Assembly (NCBI GenBank): GCA_018262895.1
Contig: JADFDJ010000008.1
Coordinates: forward strand, 1 to 64,000
DNA: 64,000 nucleotides
Direction: 5' to 3'
DNA from: Methanomassiliicoccus sp.
GTDB lineage: Archaea > Thermoplasmatota > Thermoplasmata > Methanomassiliicoccales > Methanomassiliicoccaceae
The notes under the pieces are model-generated. The model saw only the letters and a program-made list of their open reading frames with translations, had not been told where the DNA came from and made no database searches. Made by a program: the position numbers and the translations under genes. Below are positions 34,940 through 42,931 of this stretch, in pieces (the stretch's first letter is position 1; every line of letters starts with the position of its first letter).

Positions 34940-35605
34940 TTAGCACTTCCGAACCATCACCAGGGAGGCACAGTCGCGTGCCAAGGCCACCTTCAGCTCC
35001 TCGAGCTGTACGAGCAGGGGGCCTCCCATGGGCACCCTTTCCTCGAGGGCCACCGAGCGGCCGGGAACGAACCCCATGGAGATCAACCTCTTTATCTTCG
35101 TGGTCTCATCGCAGGTCAGATGGGTTATTATTCCCTTCTCCCCCTCCTCAAGGTCCGTGAGATGGATCGATAGATCGGGATCAGGGTCCAATGGACCATC
35201 CCCGGGAGGTATGGGGTCGCCATCGGGGCACACCTTTGGATAGTTCATGATCTGGTTGAGCTTCTCCACCGACTCGTCGGACACGGTGTGCTCCAACTTC
35301 ATGGCCTCGTCATGGCTCTGGTCCCGCCTGAGGCCGATGACATCACAGAAGAACCTTTCCAGCAGGCGGTGCTTCCTCTTGATCCTCTCAGCGACCTTCT
35401 TCCCCTTGTGTGTCAGGGAGACACCTTTGTACCGCTCGTAGTTGAGATAACCATCGACGGCCAGCTTCTGGGTCATTTCCGTTACGCTCGCCGGGGACAG
35501 CTTCAGCTTGGCAGCTATGGCAGTGGTCTTGATTACATCGGACCCGGTCCTCTGACCAAGGTCCCATATGCAGGCTAGGTAGTCCTCGGCGTTCTCGCTT
35601 AGCAT
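34940..35605 (-). CDS. DtxR-family iron-dependent regulator fused to FeoA domain
   Basis: 221-aa metal-dependent repressor. Residues 1-65 form the winged helix (AKLKLSPASVTEMTQKLAVDG recognition region). Residues 66-135 form the dimer and metal-binding domain with KLEHTVSDESVEKL. Residues 145-221 form an SH3-like FeoA domain (LISMGFVPGRSVALEERVPMGGPLLV). It sits directly upstream of feoB, and no separate feoA gene is present, so the C-terminal domain may do both jobs. An inverted repeat in its promoter suggests autoregulation. Confidence 0.92.
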   Translation of the reverse strand: MLSENAEDYLACIWDLGQRTGSDVIKTTAIAAKLKLSPASVTEMTQKLAVDGYLNYERYKGVSLTHKGKKVAERIKRKHRLLERFFCDVIGLRRDQSHDEAMKLEHTVSDESVEKLNQIMNYPKVCPDGDPIPPGDGPLDPDPDLSIHLTDLEEGEKGIITHLTCDETTKIKRLISMGFVPGRSVALEERVPMGGPLLVQLEELKVALARDCASLVMVRKC

Positions 35606-35626
35606 CTATCTAATCCCAATGTTGCT

Positions 35627-35642
35627 AAATATTAAAATATTT
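35627..35642 (-). promoter_or_regulatory. Inverted repeat in the dtxR-feoB promoter
   Basis: The perfect repeat AAATATT-aa-AATATTT lies 22 bp upstream of the dtxR-feoA start and is also the best TATA element there. A repressor bound here would occlude TBP. A TTTAGG half-site is nearby at about 35651-35656. Iron-dependent autoregulation is inferred from position and gene identity. Confidence 0.5.
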
Positions 35643-35670
35643 CGGCATACCTAAACAGTATCGTCTGAGA

Positions 35671-36708
35671 TTACAAATCACGGAAGGGTACGATATCGCA
35701 GCAACCGCACTCATGACACATGGTGTGCAGGGTCAAGGAGGTGAGCCCATAGCTCTCCAGGATCCTCCGGTGCTCACGCGCCAGCCGCAGCAGTCGGTCC
35801 GGTGTAAGTTCCTCCAGGGTACCCAGCGCCTCGGTCATGGGCCTGCGGTTGAGATCATTCAGACGCAGCGGCCGGAGGGTGGCTATACACCCCCTGCGGG
35901 CCAGTTCCTCCACGCCCTGCAGGACGTTGGCGTCGGTCTCCCCCATCCCCACGATTATGTTGGAGGTAACTTTTCCTCGCCCGAAGACCTCCACGGCATA
36001 TGTTATGGCCTCGAGGATGTGGTCCAGGTCCAGCTCCCCGCAGACCTTCTGGAAAATCTCGCGGTCGAAGGTCTCGATGTTCAGCTTGATCTCGTCCGCT
36101 CCCGCCTTTTTGAGCTGGTCGATCTGCTCCAACGTGTCGATGTAAGGTTCCACACCGATCGGTATATCGGGCAGGAGCTCCCGCACCCTCGATATCACAT
36201 ATGCCAGCTTGTCCACGGTGCTCTGGGGGTCCTTGACCACGGCCGCCGTGAAGGCCACCGCCCTCAGGTCCTCACGTTGTGAAAGGCCCCTTACCATGGC
36301 CACCACCTTGTCCGGGTCCAGTCCTTTCGTTAGCTTTCTTTCAAGGGCGGGGGAGGTGCAGAAGCGGCAGTGATAGATGCACTGGGTGTCAAGGTTGAAG
36401 AACGCCTGCTCCGGTGCATGGGCAATCGTCGGCTGTATGCTCACATCCTCGAGGAACATCTCCTCGCCTCTCATCAGGGAGTAGGTGGGTCCGTCCCCGA
36501 CCAGCCGGAACTCGCTGGGCTCGGTGGTGATGGCCTTCTTCACCCGGAAGCGGCCGAAGGACAGTACCAATGATGTCGAACCTGCCCCTGGTCCAGCAGT
36601 GGAGCGGGATAGGGGGAAGGGGGAGCGGAACCGGGGCGGTACCTGTACGGGGCCTGAGGTGAGGAGTATCGCTTTCTTCCTGACGATCAGTTCCCGGTCC
36701 TCTTCCAC
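35671..36708 (-). CDS. Radical SAM protein, biotin synthase-related (COG2516-like)
   Basis: 345-aa radical SAM enzyme. The cluster motif C-x3-C-x2-C is CIYHCRFC. The N-terminal segment VPPRFRSPFPLSRSTAGPGAG is characteristic of an archaeal biotin-synthase-related group. A C-terminal CHECGCC gives four further cysteines that could hold a second cluster. Substrate unknown. It overlaps the end of cysS by 22 nt, so it is translated with cysE-cysS; a role in cysteine or sulfur metabolism is possible but not shown. Confidence 0.82.
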   Translation of the reverse strand: MEEDRELIVRKKAILLTSGPVQVPPRFRSPFPLSRSTAGPGAGSTSLVLSFGRFRVKKAITTEPSEFRLVGDGPTYSLMRGEEMFLEDVSIQPTIAHAPEQAFFNLDTQCIYHCRFCTSPALERKLTKGLDPDKVVAMVRGLSQREDLRAVAFTAAVVKDPQSTVDKLAYVISRVRELLPDIPIGVEPYIDTLEQIDQLKKAGADEIKLNIETFDREIFQKVCGELDLDHILEAITYAVEVFGRGKVTSNIIVGMGETDANVLQGVEELARRGCIATLRPLRLNDLNRRPMTEALGTLEELTPDRLLRLAREHRRILESYGLTSLTLHTMCHECGCCDIVPFRDL

Positions 36709-38093
36709 TTCACGCCCTCCGCGGTGTCCTGCAGCTCCACGCCCTTCTCCTTTAGGCGTTCACGGATCTTATCCGCGAGGTCATACTGCTTCCTCTTCCG
36801 GAGCTCGTTGCGAACCTCAATGAGGATGTCGATCATATCGCCGGAGCGGTCCTCGGCCGACGCTTGCTCCGCGGGGAGAATAGCGAACACAGAGTCCATC
36901 TCCTTCAGTACACCCAGGATGCTCCGCGCTCCCTCAGAGCTCAACCGGCCGTCGGCCAGGAGCTTGTTGATCTCCCTGACGGCCTCGAACAGCTCAGAGA
37001 TGGCGGCGCGGGTGTTGAAGTCCTGGTCCATGGCCTCGATGAACTTGCTCCGGAAGCTGTCCACCAGATCCTTGGCGTCATCGCTTCCGTGCGCCATCTT
37101 CTGAGCGGATACTAGCTCGTGGTAAACGTTGTGCAGACGCTTCAGGCTGGCCGAGGCCTCCTCCAGGGCGGCCTCCGAGTACACCTGAGGGCCGCGGTAG
37201 TGGGCCGACAGGACATAGAACCTCAGCTCCTCCTTGGAGTGCTTGGCCAGCACGTCCCTGACCGAGAAGAAGTTCTTCAGTGACTTGGACATCTTGGCAT
37301 CCTGGACCTGGAGCATACCGTTGTGCACCCAGTAGTTCGCGAGCGGTCGGCCGTTGGCGGCCTCTGACTGCAGTATCTCGTTCTCGTGATGGGGGAACAT
37401 CAGGTCGTTCCCGCCACCATGGATGTCGATGGTCTCGCCGAGGTACTCGGTACACATGGCAGAGCACTCGATGTGCCAGCCCGGGCGGCCCTTCCCCCAT
37501 GGAGAGTCCCAGAATATCTCGCCCGGCTTGGCGGCCTTCCACAGGGCGAAATCGTAAGGGTTGCGCTTCAGCTCATTGACCTCGACCCGCGCGCCCGCCT
37601 GCATGTCCTCCAGCTTCTGCCCGGTGAGCCGTCCGTAATCCTTCACCTTGTCCACGGAGAAGTAGACGGACCCGTCCTCGCTCTTGTACGCGAAGCCGTG
37701 GTCCATGATCCTCTGTATCATGGTGATGATCTGAGGTATGTTCTCGGAAGCCTTGGGGTAGCCGTTGGCTCGCTTCACCCCCAGGGCGTCGACGTCCTGG
37801 AAGTACTTCTCGATGTACATCCTGGAGAGGGCCAATGGCTCCATCCCCATCTCGGCCGCCCGGTTGATGATCTTGTCATCCACATCCGTGAAGTTGGTTA
37901 GGTGGGTAACGTCATAGCCGCGGTAGCGGAGGTACCTGGTTATCATGTCGAACACTATAATGGAGCGCGCGTGCCCCATGTGGATATCGTCGTATACGGT
38001 GACCCCGCAGACGTACATCTTGACCTTCTTGTCCTCGATGGGCTTGAAATCCTCTTCCTGCTTGGTCAGTGTGTTGAATATCCTCAGGGACAC
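36687..38093 (-). CDS. cysS: Cysteinyl-tRNA synthetase
   Basis: Class I synthetase of 468 aa. The zinc-site Cys in [10 protein letters not shown], the HIGH motif DIHMGHARS, the [17 protein letters not shown] zinc/adenylate segment and KMSKSLKN are all complete. It is preceded by cysE on the same strand (35 nt gap), and tRNA-Cys lies 2 kb upstream. Direct charging of cysteine is therefore supported; many methanogens instead use the SepRS/SepCysS route, which is not seen here. Confidence 0.96.
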   Translation of the reverse strand: MSLRIFNTLTKQEEDFKPIEDKKVKMYVCGVTVYDDIHMGHARSIIVFDMITRYLRYRGYDVTHLTNFTDVDDKIINRAAEMGMEPLALSRMYIEKYFQDVDALGVKRANGYPKASENIPQIITMIQRIMDHGFAYKSEDGSVYFSVDKVKDYGRLTGQKLEDMQAGARVEVNELKRNPYDFALWKAAKPGEIFWDSPWGKGRPGWHIECSAMCTEYLGETIDIHGGGNDLMFPHHENEILQSEAANGRPLANYWVHNGMLQVQDAKMSKSLKNFFSVRDVLAKHSKEELRFYVLSAHYRGPQVYSEAALEEASASLKRLHNVYHELVSAQKMAHGSDDAKDLVDSFRSKFIEAMDQDFNTRAAISELFEAVREINKLLADGRLSSEGARSILGVLKEMDSVFAILPAEQASAEDRSGDMIDILIEVRNELRKRKQYDLADKIRERLKEKGVELQDTAEGVKWKRTGN

Positions 38094-38128
38094 GTCGATA
38101 CCTCATTTGCTGATTGGGCCAGGATTGA

Positions 38129-38770
38129 TTAGCTCTTCTTTATCCTTTCCTCCAGGGCCTCAACGCGCTGTTCCAAGCGCTCCAGGGAGGCGCATATGAG
38201 GTTCAGCCGGTCGAGGAGGGGATCGGGCAGGTTCTCCTGGGGAACCTCCACCTTCCTCTCGCCGTCCTTCTTGACCACCTTGCCAGGGATGCCTACGACG
38301 GTGCTGTTGGGAGGAACGTCCTTCACTACCACGGAGCCCGCACCGATCTTGGAGTTCTGCCCGATGGTGATGTCACCGAGGACGGTGGCGTCCGCCCCTA
38401 TGACGACGTTGTCCTCGATGGTAGGGTGCCTCTTGCCCTTGGAGGTGGACACCCCTCCCAGGGTGACGCCCTGGAACATTGAGACGTTGTCGCCGATTAT
38501 CGTCGTCTCGCCGATGACCACCCCCGTGGCGTGGTCGATGAAGAAACCTTTTCCTACCTGGCAGCCAGGATGGATGTCCGCACCTGTGAGCACTCTGCTC
38601 CAATAGTTGATGAGGCGGGCCAACTTGTACTGCCCCCTCATGTACAGGTTGTGGGATATGCGGTGGAGGAGTATGGCGTGAAGGCCTTGGCTGAACATCA
38701 GGGCCTCGGAGAACGATCTCGGAGCGGGGTCGCGCTCCAGGACCGTGTTGACGTCATCCTTCCAGCTCAT
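38129..38770 (-). CDS. cysE: Serine O-acetyltransferase
   Basis: 213-aa left-handed beta-helix acyltransferase making O-acetylserine for cysteine synthesis. The catalytic His region DIHPGCQVGKGFFIDHATG and the hexapeptide repeats up to GAGSVVVKDVPPNSTVVG are seen. A C-terminal coiled-coil tail (about 180-213) is unusual compared with the bacterial CysK-binding tail ending in Ile. It heads a cysE-cysS-radical SAM unit. No cysK lies in the window. Confidence 0.93.
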   Translation of the reverse strand: MSWKDDVNTVLERDPAPRSFSEALMFSQGLHAILLHRISHNLYMRGQYKLARLINYWSRVLTGADIHPGCQVGKGFFIDHATGVVIGETTIIGDNVSMFQGVTLGGVSTSKGKRHPTIEDNVVIGADATVLGDITIGQNSKIGAGSVVVKDVPPNSTVVGIPGKVVKKDGERKVEVPQENLPDPLLDRLNLICASLERLEQRVEALEERIKKS

Positions 38771-38891
38771 GAACGATTGTGAAAGGTACCCTTCTAGATA
38801 ATTTTTTCCAGTTGACAGAGTATGGGAGGAAGGGGGGCAGTTACCCTGGTGCTGTGACGATGGCGCTAAGAAAGAAAGACTGGAAGTGGTT

Positions 38892-39851
38892 TCAGATCGT
38901 CACGTTCGCCCTGCTTATGTAGTCATTGTACAGGAGCTGTGTGGGAGTGGTGTCCAGGGCGATCTCGAAGGGTATCACCAGGGTGGCCTGGGCCCCAGGC
39001 TGAAGGCCGTCCGTGATGCTGGGAGTGACCTTATAGGTGGGATTGTGCACCTGGCCGTCGGCCGTCGCCAGCTTGTAGTGGTATAACTCTGTGTCAAGGA
39101 GCTTGCCCATGAGGTTGGTAAGCTTCACGGTGACGTTCACGAACTTGTTACCCTCGTCAGGCTGGAACGTTATGTAGCCAGAGTCGGCATCGGAGATGCT
39201 CACGATCTCGACGTTGACGTAGACTGGCAGCGTGAGGTCGGAGAAGCCCGAGGGAAGGTCCACGGTGATGCTGTTCGTTCCATCGTCATAGGTCAGGGCC
39301 TTCGGCGTCACTCCTTCAGGAATCTCAAAGGCCGCATATATGTCCATCTTCTCGTTCTTGGAGAGCTCGGTAGAATCGAACGTATCGATAAGCATGCTGG
39401 TCTCGTAGTCGATGTCATCCGAGCAGGTCAGCTTCAGGTAGAAAGGGGATATCCACTTCGGTGTGAAGTCCCTATTGGTGAGGTTCGCATAGACCATGAC
39501 CAGTATGTTCCCCTCATCCGCCTGGGCGTAGGGCTCGGTCGATAGGAATCCATTTGCGCTGTTCACGGTCATGGAAAATTGTGAGTTCGAATTGGTTATG
39601 CCGTCATCACCGGCCTTGCTACCCCCTCCCCCCAGGGCCAGAGCGATGGCGGCAATGACCACAACGGCCGCCACGGCGATCACCGCAATGATGGGCAGCA
39701 TGTTCCTTCCGCCCTTAGCGGATTTGACTGGCGCATTTGGCGCCGGAGATGTCGGCAGTGGGCTCTGCTCGGGGACCTTCGTCGCCTGACCGCAGCTGGT
39801 GCAGAAGGCGGTGCCGGGCTCCACGGGCTGGCCGCATTTCGGACAGTTCAT
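38892..39851 (-). CDS. Zinc-ribbon membrane protein with extracellular beta domains
   Basis: 319-aa protein of archaeal surface type. An N-terminal zinc ribbon (MNCPKCG ... FCTSCG, about residues 1-24) faces the cytosol, then a Pro-rich linker, a transmembrane helix (about 52-74) and two DUF4352-like beta domains (about 85-200 and 210-319) outside. The ATG at 39851 is preceded by AGGAAAAAGG; a longer frame without similarity is rejected. Function unknown; the second domain ends exactly at the C-terminus. Confidence 0.82.
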   Translation of the reverse strand: MNCPKCGQPVEPGTAFCTSCGQATKVPEQSPLPTSPAPNAPVKSAKGGRNMLPIIAVIAVAAVVVIAAIALALGGGGSKAGDDGITNSNSQFSMTVNSANGFLSTEPYAQADEGNILVMVYANLTNRDFTPKWISPFYLKLTCSDDIDYETSMLIDTFDSTELSKNEKMDIYAAFEIPEGVTPKALTYDDGTNSITVDLPSGFSDLTLPVYVNVEIVSISDADSGYITFQPDEGNKFVNVTVKLTNLMGKLLDTELYHYKLATADGQVHNPTYKVTPSITDGLQPGAQATLVIPFEIALDTTPTQLLYNDYISRANVTI

Positions 39852-40114
39852 CCTTTTTCCTCCCTTGGGCGCGGTGAGCAGAATATACGACAATAAAGGT
39901 TGCCGATGGTCCCAGGGTCCCTGAGGATGGGGCCACCGGAGCTCGTAGCCGTTCTCAGCATCCCGACGGACATGGGGCGCGCACTGCTGTGGGCGGTGCA
40001 CGAGGGTGCGGCAGATCGATGAATCCGCTACTCATGAGCAACGGCAACGAGGCTCATCTTTGCTACCGCCTGTGCCGGCCTAACATAATAAGTCGTTCCT
40101 TGGAGAAATGAAGG

Positions 40115-40218
40115 TGGGGCCGGGACCGAGATTTGAACTCGGGTGTACGGATATCTGCCAGAGGCTTCACAGCCCTGGAAGGCTGCAGTCCGCCACATGG
40201 CCGCTCTGTCATCCCGGC
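40115..40218 (-). tRNA. tRNA-Cys(GCA) with 30-nt intron
   Basis: Acceptor stem GCCGGGA/TCCCGGC, D-arm ACA/TGT with GG, anticodon stem GCGGA/TCCGT, T-arm CCGAG-TTCAAAT-CTCGG and encoded CCA (40115-40117) are seen. The loop CTGCAG is interrupted by an intron at 40153-40182 and then closed by A38. Central bulge-helix-bulge pairing is CTGC/GCAG with bulges AGC and ATA. The discriminator base reads C, whereas tRNA-Cys normally has U73. It lies upstream of the cysE-cysS genes on the same strand. Confidence 0.88.
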
Positions 40219-40402
40219 GTCGTGGGTGTTAATCGCGGACGGATATATATCCCTTCGCCTCTTCAGAGGTTCCAGCATCCTATAATATCACATCCGGACC
40301 ACGCCTCCCGCATTGACGAGCCCTTCCTTTTTAATGCTCGAACCTCACCTGCCCTTCGGACCTCGTCATAAGGTATTTTTACGGCCATACCCTGCAAGGG
40401 TC

Positions 40403-41248
40403 ATGCTTCCCGGGCACTGCAAGGATGTAGCGGTTAAGGATGTGGATTTCCCTCTGACCAAGGAGAGTATAGATTCGGCTATCGAGGGAAAGAAGGCATA
40501 CACCCGCTGCGACCACTACGTGCTCAGGAACGGTGAGGACCTGGCGGTGGTCCGTGTGGTCAAAGAGGAGGGCAAGGAGCTGTTCCGCAGCATCGTGGAG
40601 CATGAGGTGGTTTCCCTGCCGGAGACCACGGTGTTCTTGCGGGACGATAGCGTGGACGTGATCAACGCGCCGTCGATGGCTCGGATAGCCCAGCGGCATC
40701 CAGGCATGACCGTGGTGGTCCAGGGGATGTTCAACCACATATCCTTCATCGGACCCACGGATGTGCTGGAGCTGATGGTCGTCGACGTCGTGCCCCCATC
40801 CCCGTCCAAGCTCTCGGTGCTCGTGGAGCGGGCGCTGGTCAGCGGCCTCATAGACATGCCTGTGGTCCCGTCGTACCACGAGATAGACCTCAATGACATG
40901 GTGCGGGAGGTCACCACAGAAGGTGTCCTGTTCCCCTGCCAGGCATCGGGCCTGGAGGCCACGGGCGATGCCTATTACCTTGATCAGATGCCGACCATCT
41001 CCGGGGACGTGACCATGATCGGCTGCGACCTTTCTGCCCGGATCTACCGCACTCTTTACAAACAGGATGTGCCGCGGATAGAGATGTGCCCCCAAGAGCT
41101 GGCGCAGCATGATGGAAGGAAGTGCCTGGTGAAGTGCTGCAAGGTACGCGACGGATTCCAGATCAAGGACGGAATGGCCATCGTCCCCTGGGGTGCCACG
41201 GTCCTGGAGGTGGCCGATGCCATCAACGCCCTCTTTTCCCCGCCCTAG
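40403..41248 (+). CDS. Conserved archaeal protein of unknown function
   Basis: 281-aa soluble protein that I do not recognise by name. It has protein-like composition and two halves: a mixed region ending in FIGPTDVLELMVVDVVPP near residue 130, and a C-terminal region with cysteines in MIGCDLSARIY, MCPQEL and LVKCCKV. The Cys-rich C-terminus could bind metal. A TATA-like GGTATTTTTAC centred 26-27 nt upstream puts the transcription start at the ATG, so the message is probably leaderless. It overlaps the TPR gene (convergent) by 26 nt and ends in TAG. Confidence 0.7.
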   Translation: MLPGHCKDVAVKDVDFPLTKESIDSAIEGKKAYTRCDHYVLRNGEDLAVVRVVKEEGKELFRSIVEHEVVSLPETTVFLRDDSVDVINAPSMARIAQRHPGMTVVVQGMFNHISFIGPTDVLELMVVDVVPPSPSKLSVLVERALVSGLIDMPVVPSYHEIDLNDMVREVTTEGVLFPCQASGLEATGDAYYLDQMPTISGDVTMIGCDLSARIYRTLYKQDVPRIEMCPQELAQHDGRKCLVKCCKVRDGFQIKDGMAIVPWGATVLEVADAINALFSPP

Positions 41249-41678
41249 GAGCCAGCTCCCTGGCCCGACTCATCGCGCGGAACGCGTCCTCACCGCGGTC
41301 CAGCTTGAACAGCACCTCCGCGGCCACGTACCATGCCTCGGCATCCTCGGGTTCGACCACGAGGTGGTCCTCGATGACCTTCAACGCTGCCTTGACCCTC
41401 CCCCTGGCTAGATGCTCCCTCGCCCGCTCATGGGCCTTCTTGGACCGCTCGATGTGGTCGGTCATGGCCTCCCTCGCTTCCTTTATGACCTCGTCCAGGG
41501 CATACTTGCTCAGCCAGGGGTAGCGGGCCTGCAGGGTCTGCTTGAAGCGCTCCACCTCCTCGGGAACGGTCTCGCTGGTCCCGTCCTTGAACATCTTACG
41601 CGGGACCTTGAGCTCCAACCGCCCATGGTACATCTTGATGAAGTTGGGGTTATCCTGCTGCCGGGCAGCGAGCTTCAT
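41223..41678 (-). CDS. Small TPR-like helical protein
   Basis: 151-aa soluble helical protein. The C-terminal half (about 90-145) reads as one and a half tetratricopeptide repeats (HLARGRVKAALKVIEDHLVVEP, then AWYVAAEVLFKLDRGEDAFRAMSRARELAP, each shown in part). The N-terminal half is amphipathic and of no family I recognise. It probably binds a protein partner. It converges on the preceding gene with a 26-nt overlap. Confidence 0.7.
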   Translation of the reverse strand: MKLAARQQDNPNFIKMYHGRLELKVPRKMFKDGTSETVPEEVERFKQTLQARYPWLSKYALDEVIKEAREAMTDHIERSKKAHERAREHLARGRVKAALKVIEDHLVVEPEDAEAWYVAAEVLFKLDRGEDAFRAMSRARELAPRAGKRGR

Positions 41679-41813
41679 ACCTGACGCATTATCAGGGCAT
41701 AGTTAATCCTTTGTACACGAGTGCACCACGCGTTCTTATCCTCATATCGTCAGGAGCTATGCTGCCCCCAAGACCGAAAGTTGTAAGGGGCGGTGATGCC
41801 CTGCGAGGATCAC

Positions 41814-42398
41814 ATGAGATCAGCCGGAACCCTGCTGACGCTGGCAGCCCTGACGGTCATGACCATTTTTGCCGTGGGGGCCCCGGTCGCCGCCTGGTCT
41901 GGGGATGCCATTTCTAACACCGAGGTGGTTCACCCCAACTTCATGGAGCGCCTCAGGGTCGAGGTCCATAACAACGGGACGGCACCGATGGAAGTGACGT
42001 CCATCACCTACAGCATCAGGTGGTCAGGTTCCACGGTCCTGTACGATGTCTTCTCCGGCTCTGCCACGGTGGAGGCCGGGGGATCAAAAGAGTTCGTGAG
42101 CCCGGCAGTGAGGATGCCTGATGAGATGACAGGGGACTACAGGTATACCATCGCGGTCAAGGCCATAGGAGGGGACGGTCAGGTCCAGGAGCGCAAGTCC
42201 GCCGGTACAATCGCTATGCAGCCCTTCTCCTTATCGTTCCTGGGCATGCCCGAGGCGGTGTTCGTCCCCGCTGCCCTTAGCATCTTTGCGGTGCTATCAA
42301 CGCTCATATTCTTCAAGTTCGAGAGGACGGAAAGCTGGCCGTTCCTGAGGGCCGAGCCCCGCATGAAGTTTCATCGCTCCCGCCGGACGAAACCGTAG
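41814..42398 (+). CDS. Exported beta-domain protein with C-terminal membrane anchor
   Basis: 194-aa protein with a signal peptide (about 1-26), one Ig/CARDB-like extracellular beta domain (30-130) and a C-terminal transmembrane helix (about 150-170) followed by a basic cytoplasmic tail. The ATG 41814 has GAGGAT just upstream. The domain type suggests surface binding; function unknown. It converges on the next small gene with a 28-nt overlap. Confidence 0.68.
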   Translation: MRSAGTLLTLAALTVMTIFAVGAPVAAWSGDAISNTEVVHPNFMERLRVEVHNNGTAPMEVTSITYSIRWSGSTVLYDVFSGSATVEAGGSKEFVSPAVRMPDEMTGDYRYTIAVKAIGGDGQVQERKSAGTIAMQPFSLSFLGMPEAVFVPAALSIFAVLSTLIFFKFERTESWPFLRAEPRMKFHRSRRTKP

Positions 42399-42571
42399 AT
42401 GGTGTAGGTGGAGAAGAAAACCAGGAGCAGCAGGCTGATGCCCACTGTGATATTGGACCTCAGGACCAGTCCCACGGATACCATGAACAGGGAAGCCAAG
42501 GCAAGAAGGAGGTTTATCCTCATCTCATGCTTACGCAACAATTGGAACCGGGTGGGGGGCCTCTCATCCAT
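42371..42571 (-). CDS. Small two-helix membrane protein
   Basis: 66-aa protein with two predicted membrane helices (about 18-36 and 42-60) and basic ends (MDERPPTRFQLLRK; FVRRER). No family recognised. It starts 15 nt after the zinc-ribbon gene ends on the same strand, which supports a real gene. Confidence 0.5.
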   Translation of the reverse strand: MDERPPTRFQLLRKHEMRINLLLALASLFMVSVGLVLRSNITVGISLLLLVFFSTYTIYGFVRRER

Positions 42572-42586
42572 GGTCCGGAATCGCCA

Positions 42587-42787
42587 TCAGCATTGAATAA
42601 CTATCTTATGGCACTCCTTGCAGCGGTCCCCTTCCATGAAACAGAAACCAAGGGAGTTTGGCTTAGCGATGCTCTCCAGACCGAGGCTCTTGGAGCTTAC
42701 CTCGGTCATCCACTTGACCCCGCCGATGAAGCTCTCGGCGCGCACGAACCCGTGCTCCATCTCCTTCCCGCAGTTGGGACAGTTCAT
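42587..42787 (-). CDS. Small zinc-ribbon protein (DUF6487-like)
   Basis: 66-aa protein with CPNCG at the N-terminus and CKECHK near the C-terminus, giving four zinc ligands. The spacing CP-x-CG-x2-M-x2-G resembles the DUF6487 zinc-ribbon family. Function unknown. It is divergent from aksA; a TATA-like AATATGTATAAAC lies upstream on the minus strand near 42820. Confidence 0.65.
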   Translation of the reverse strand: MNCPNCGKEMEHGFVRAESFIGGVKWMTEVSSKSLGLESIAKPNSLGFCFMEGDRCKECHKIVIQC

Positions 42788-42931
42788 GAACGAACACCGC
42801 GTTCATATGATATCCTCTTAGTTTATACATATTCCTATTTCTATATTTGTTTTCAAATGTGATAAGAATAGAACCCATCGGTCGGAAGATGATTCAAATA
42901 ACGTTATAAGAGGGCAGACGTTCTGATAAGC

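Noticed and set aside
40115-40218. Reading this tRNA as Gly(UCC) or Trp(CCA) from the CAGCC-TTCCAG-GGCTG hairpin
   Set aside because: That loop has 6 or 8 nt and lies inside the intron; the Cys loop CTGCAG plus A38 with correct D, variable and T arms fits much better.
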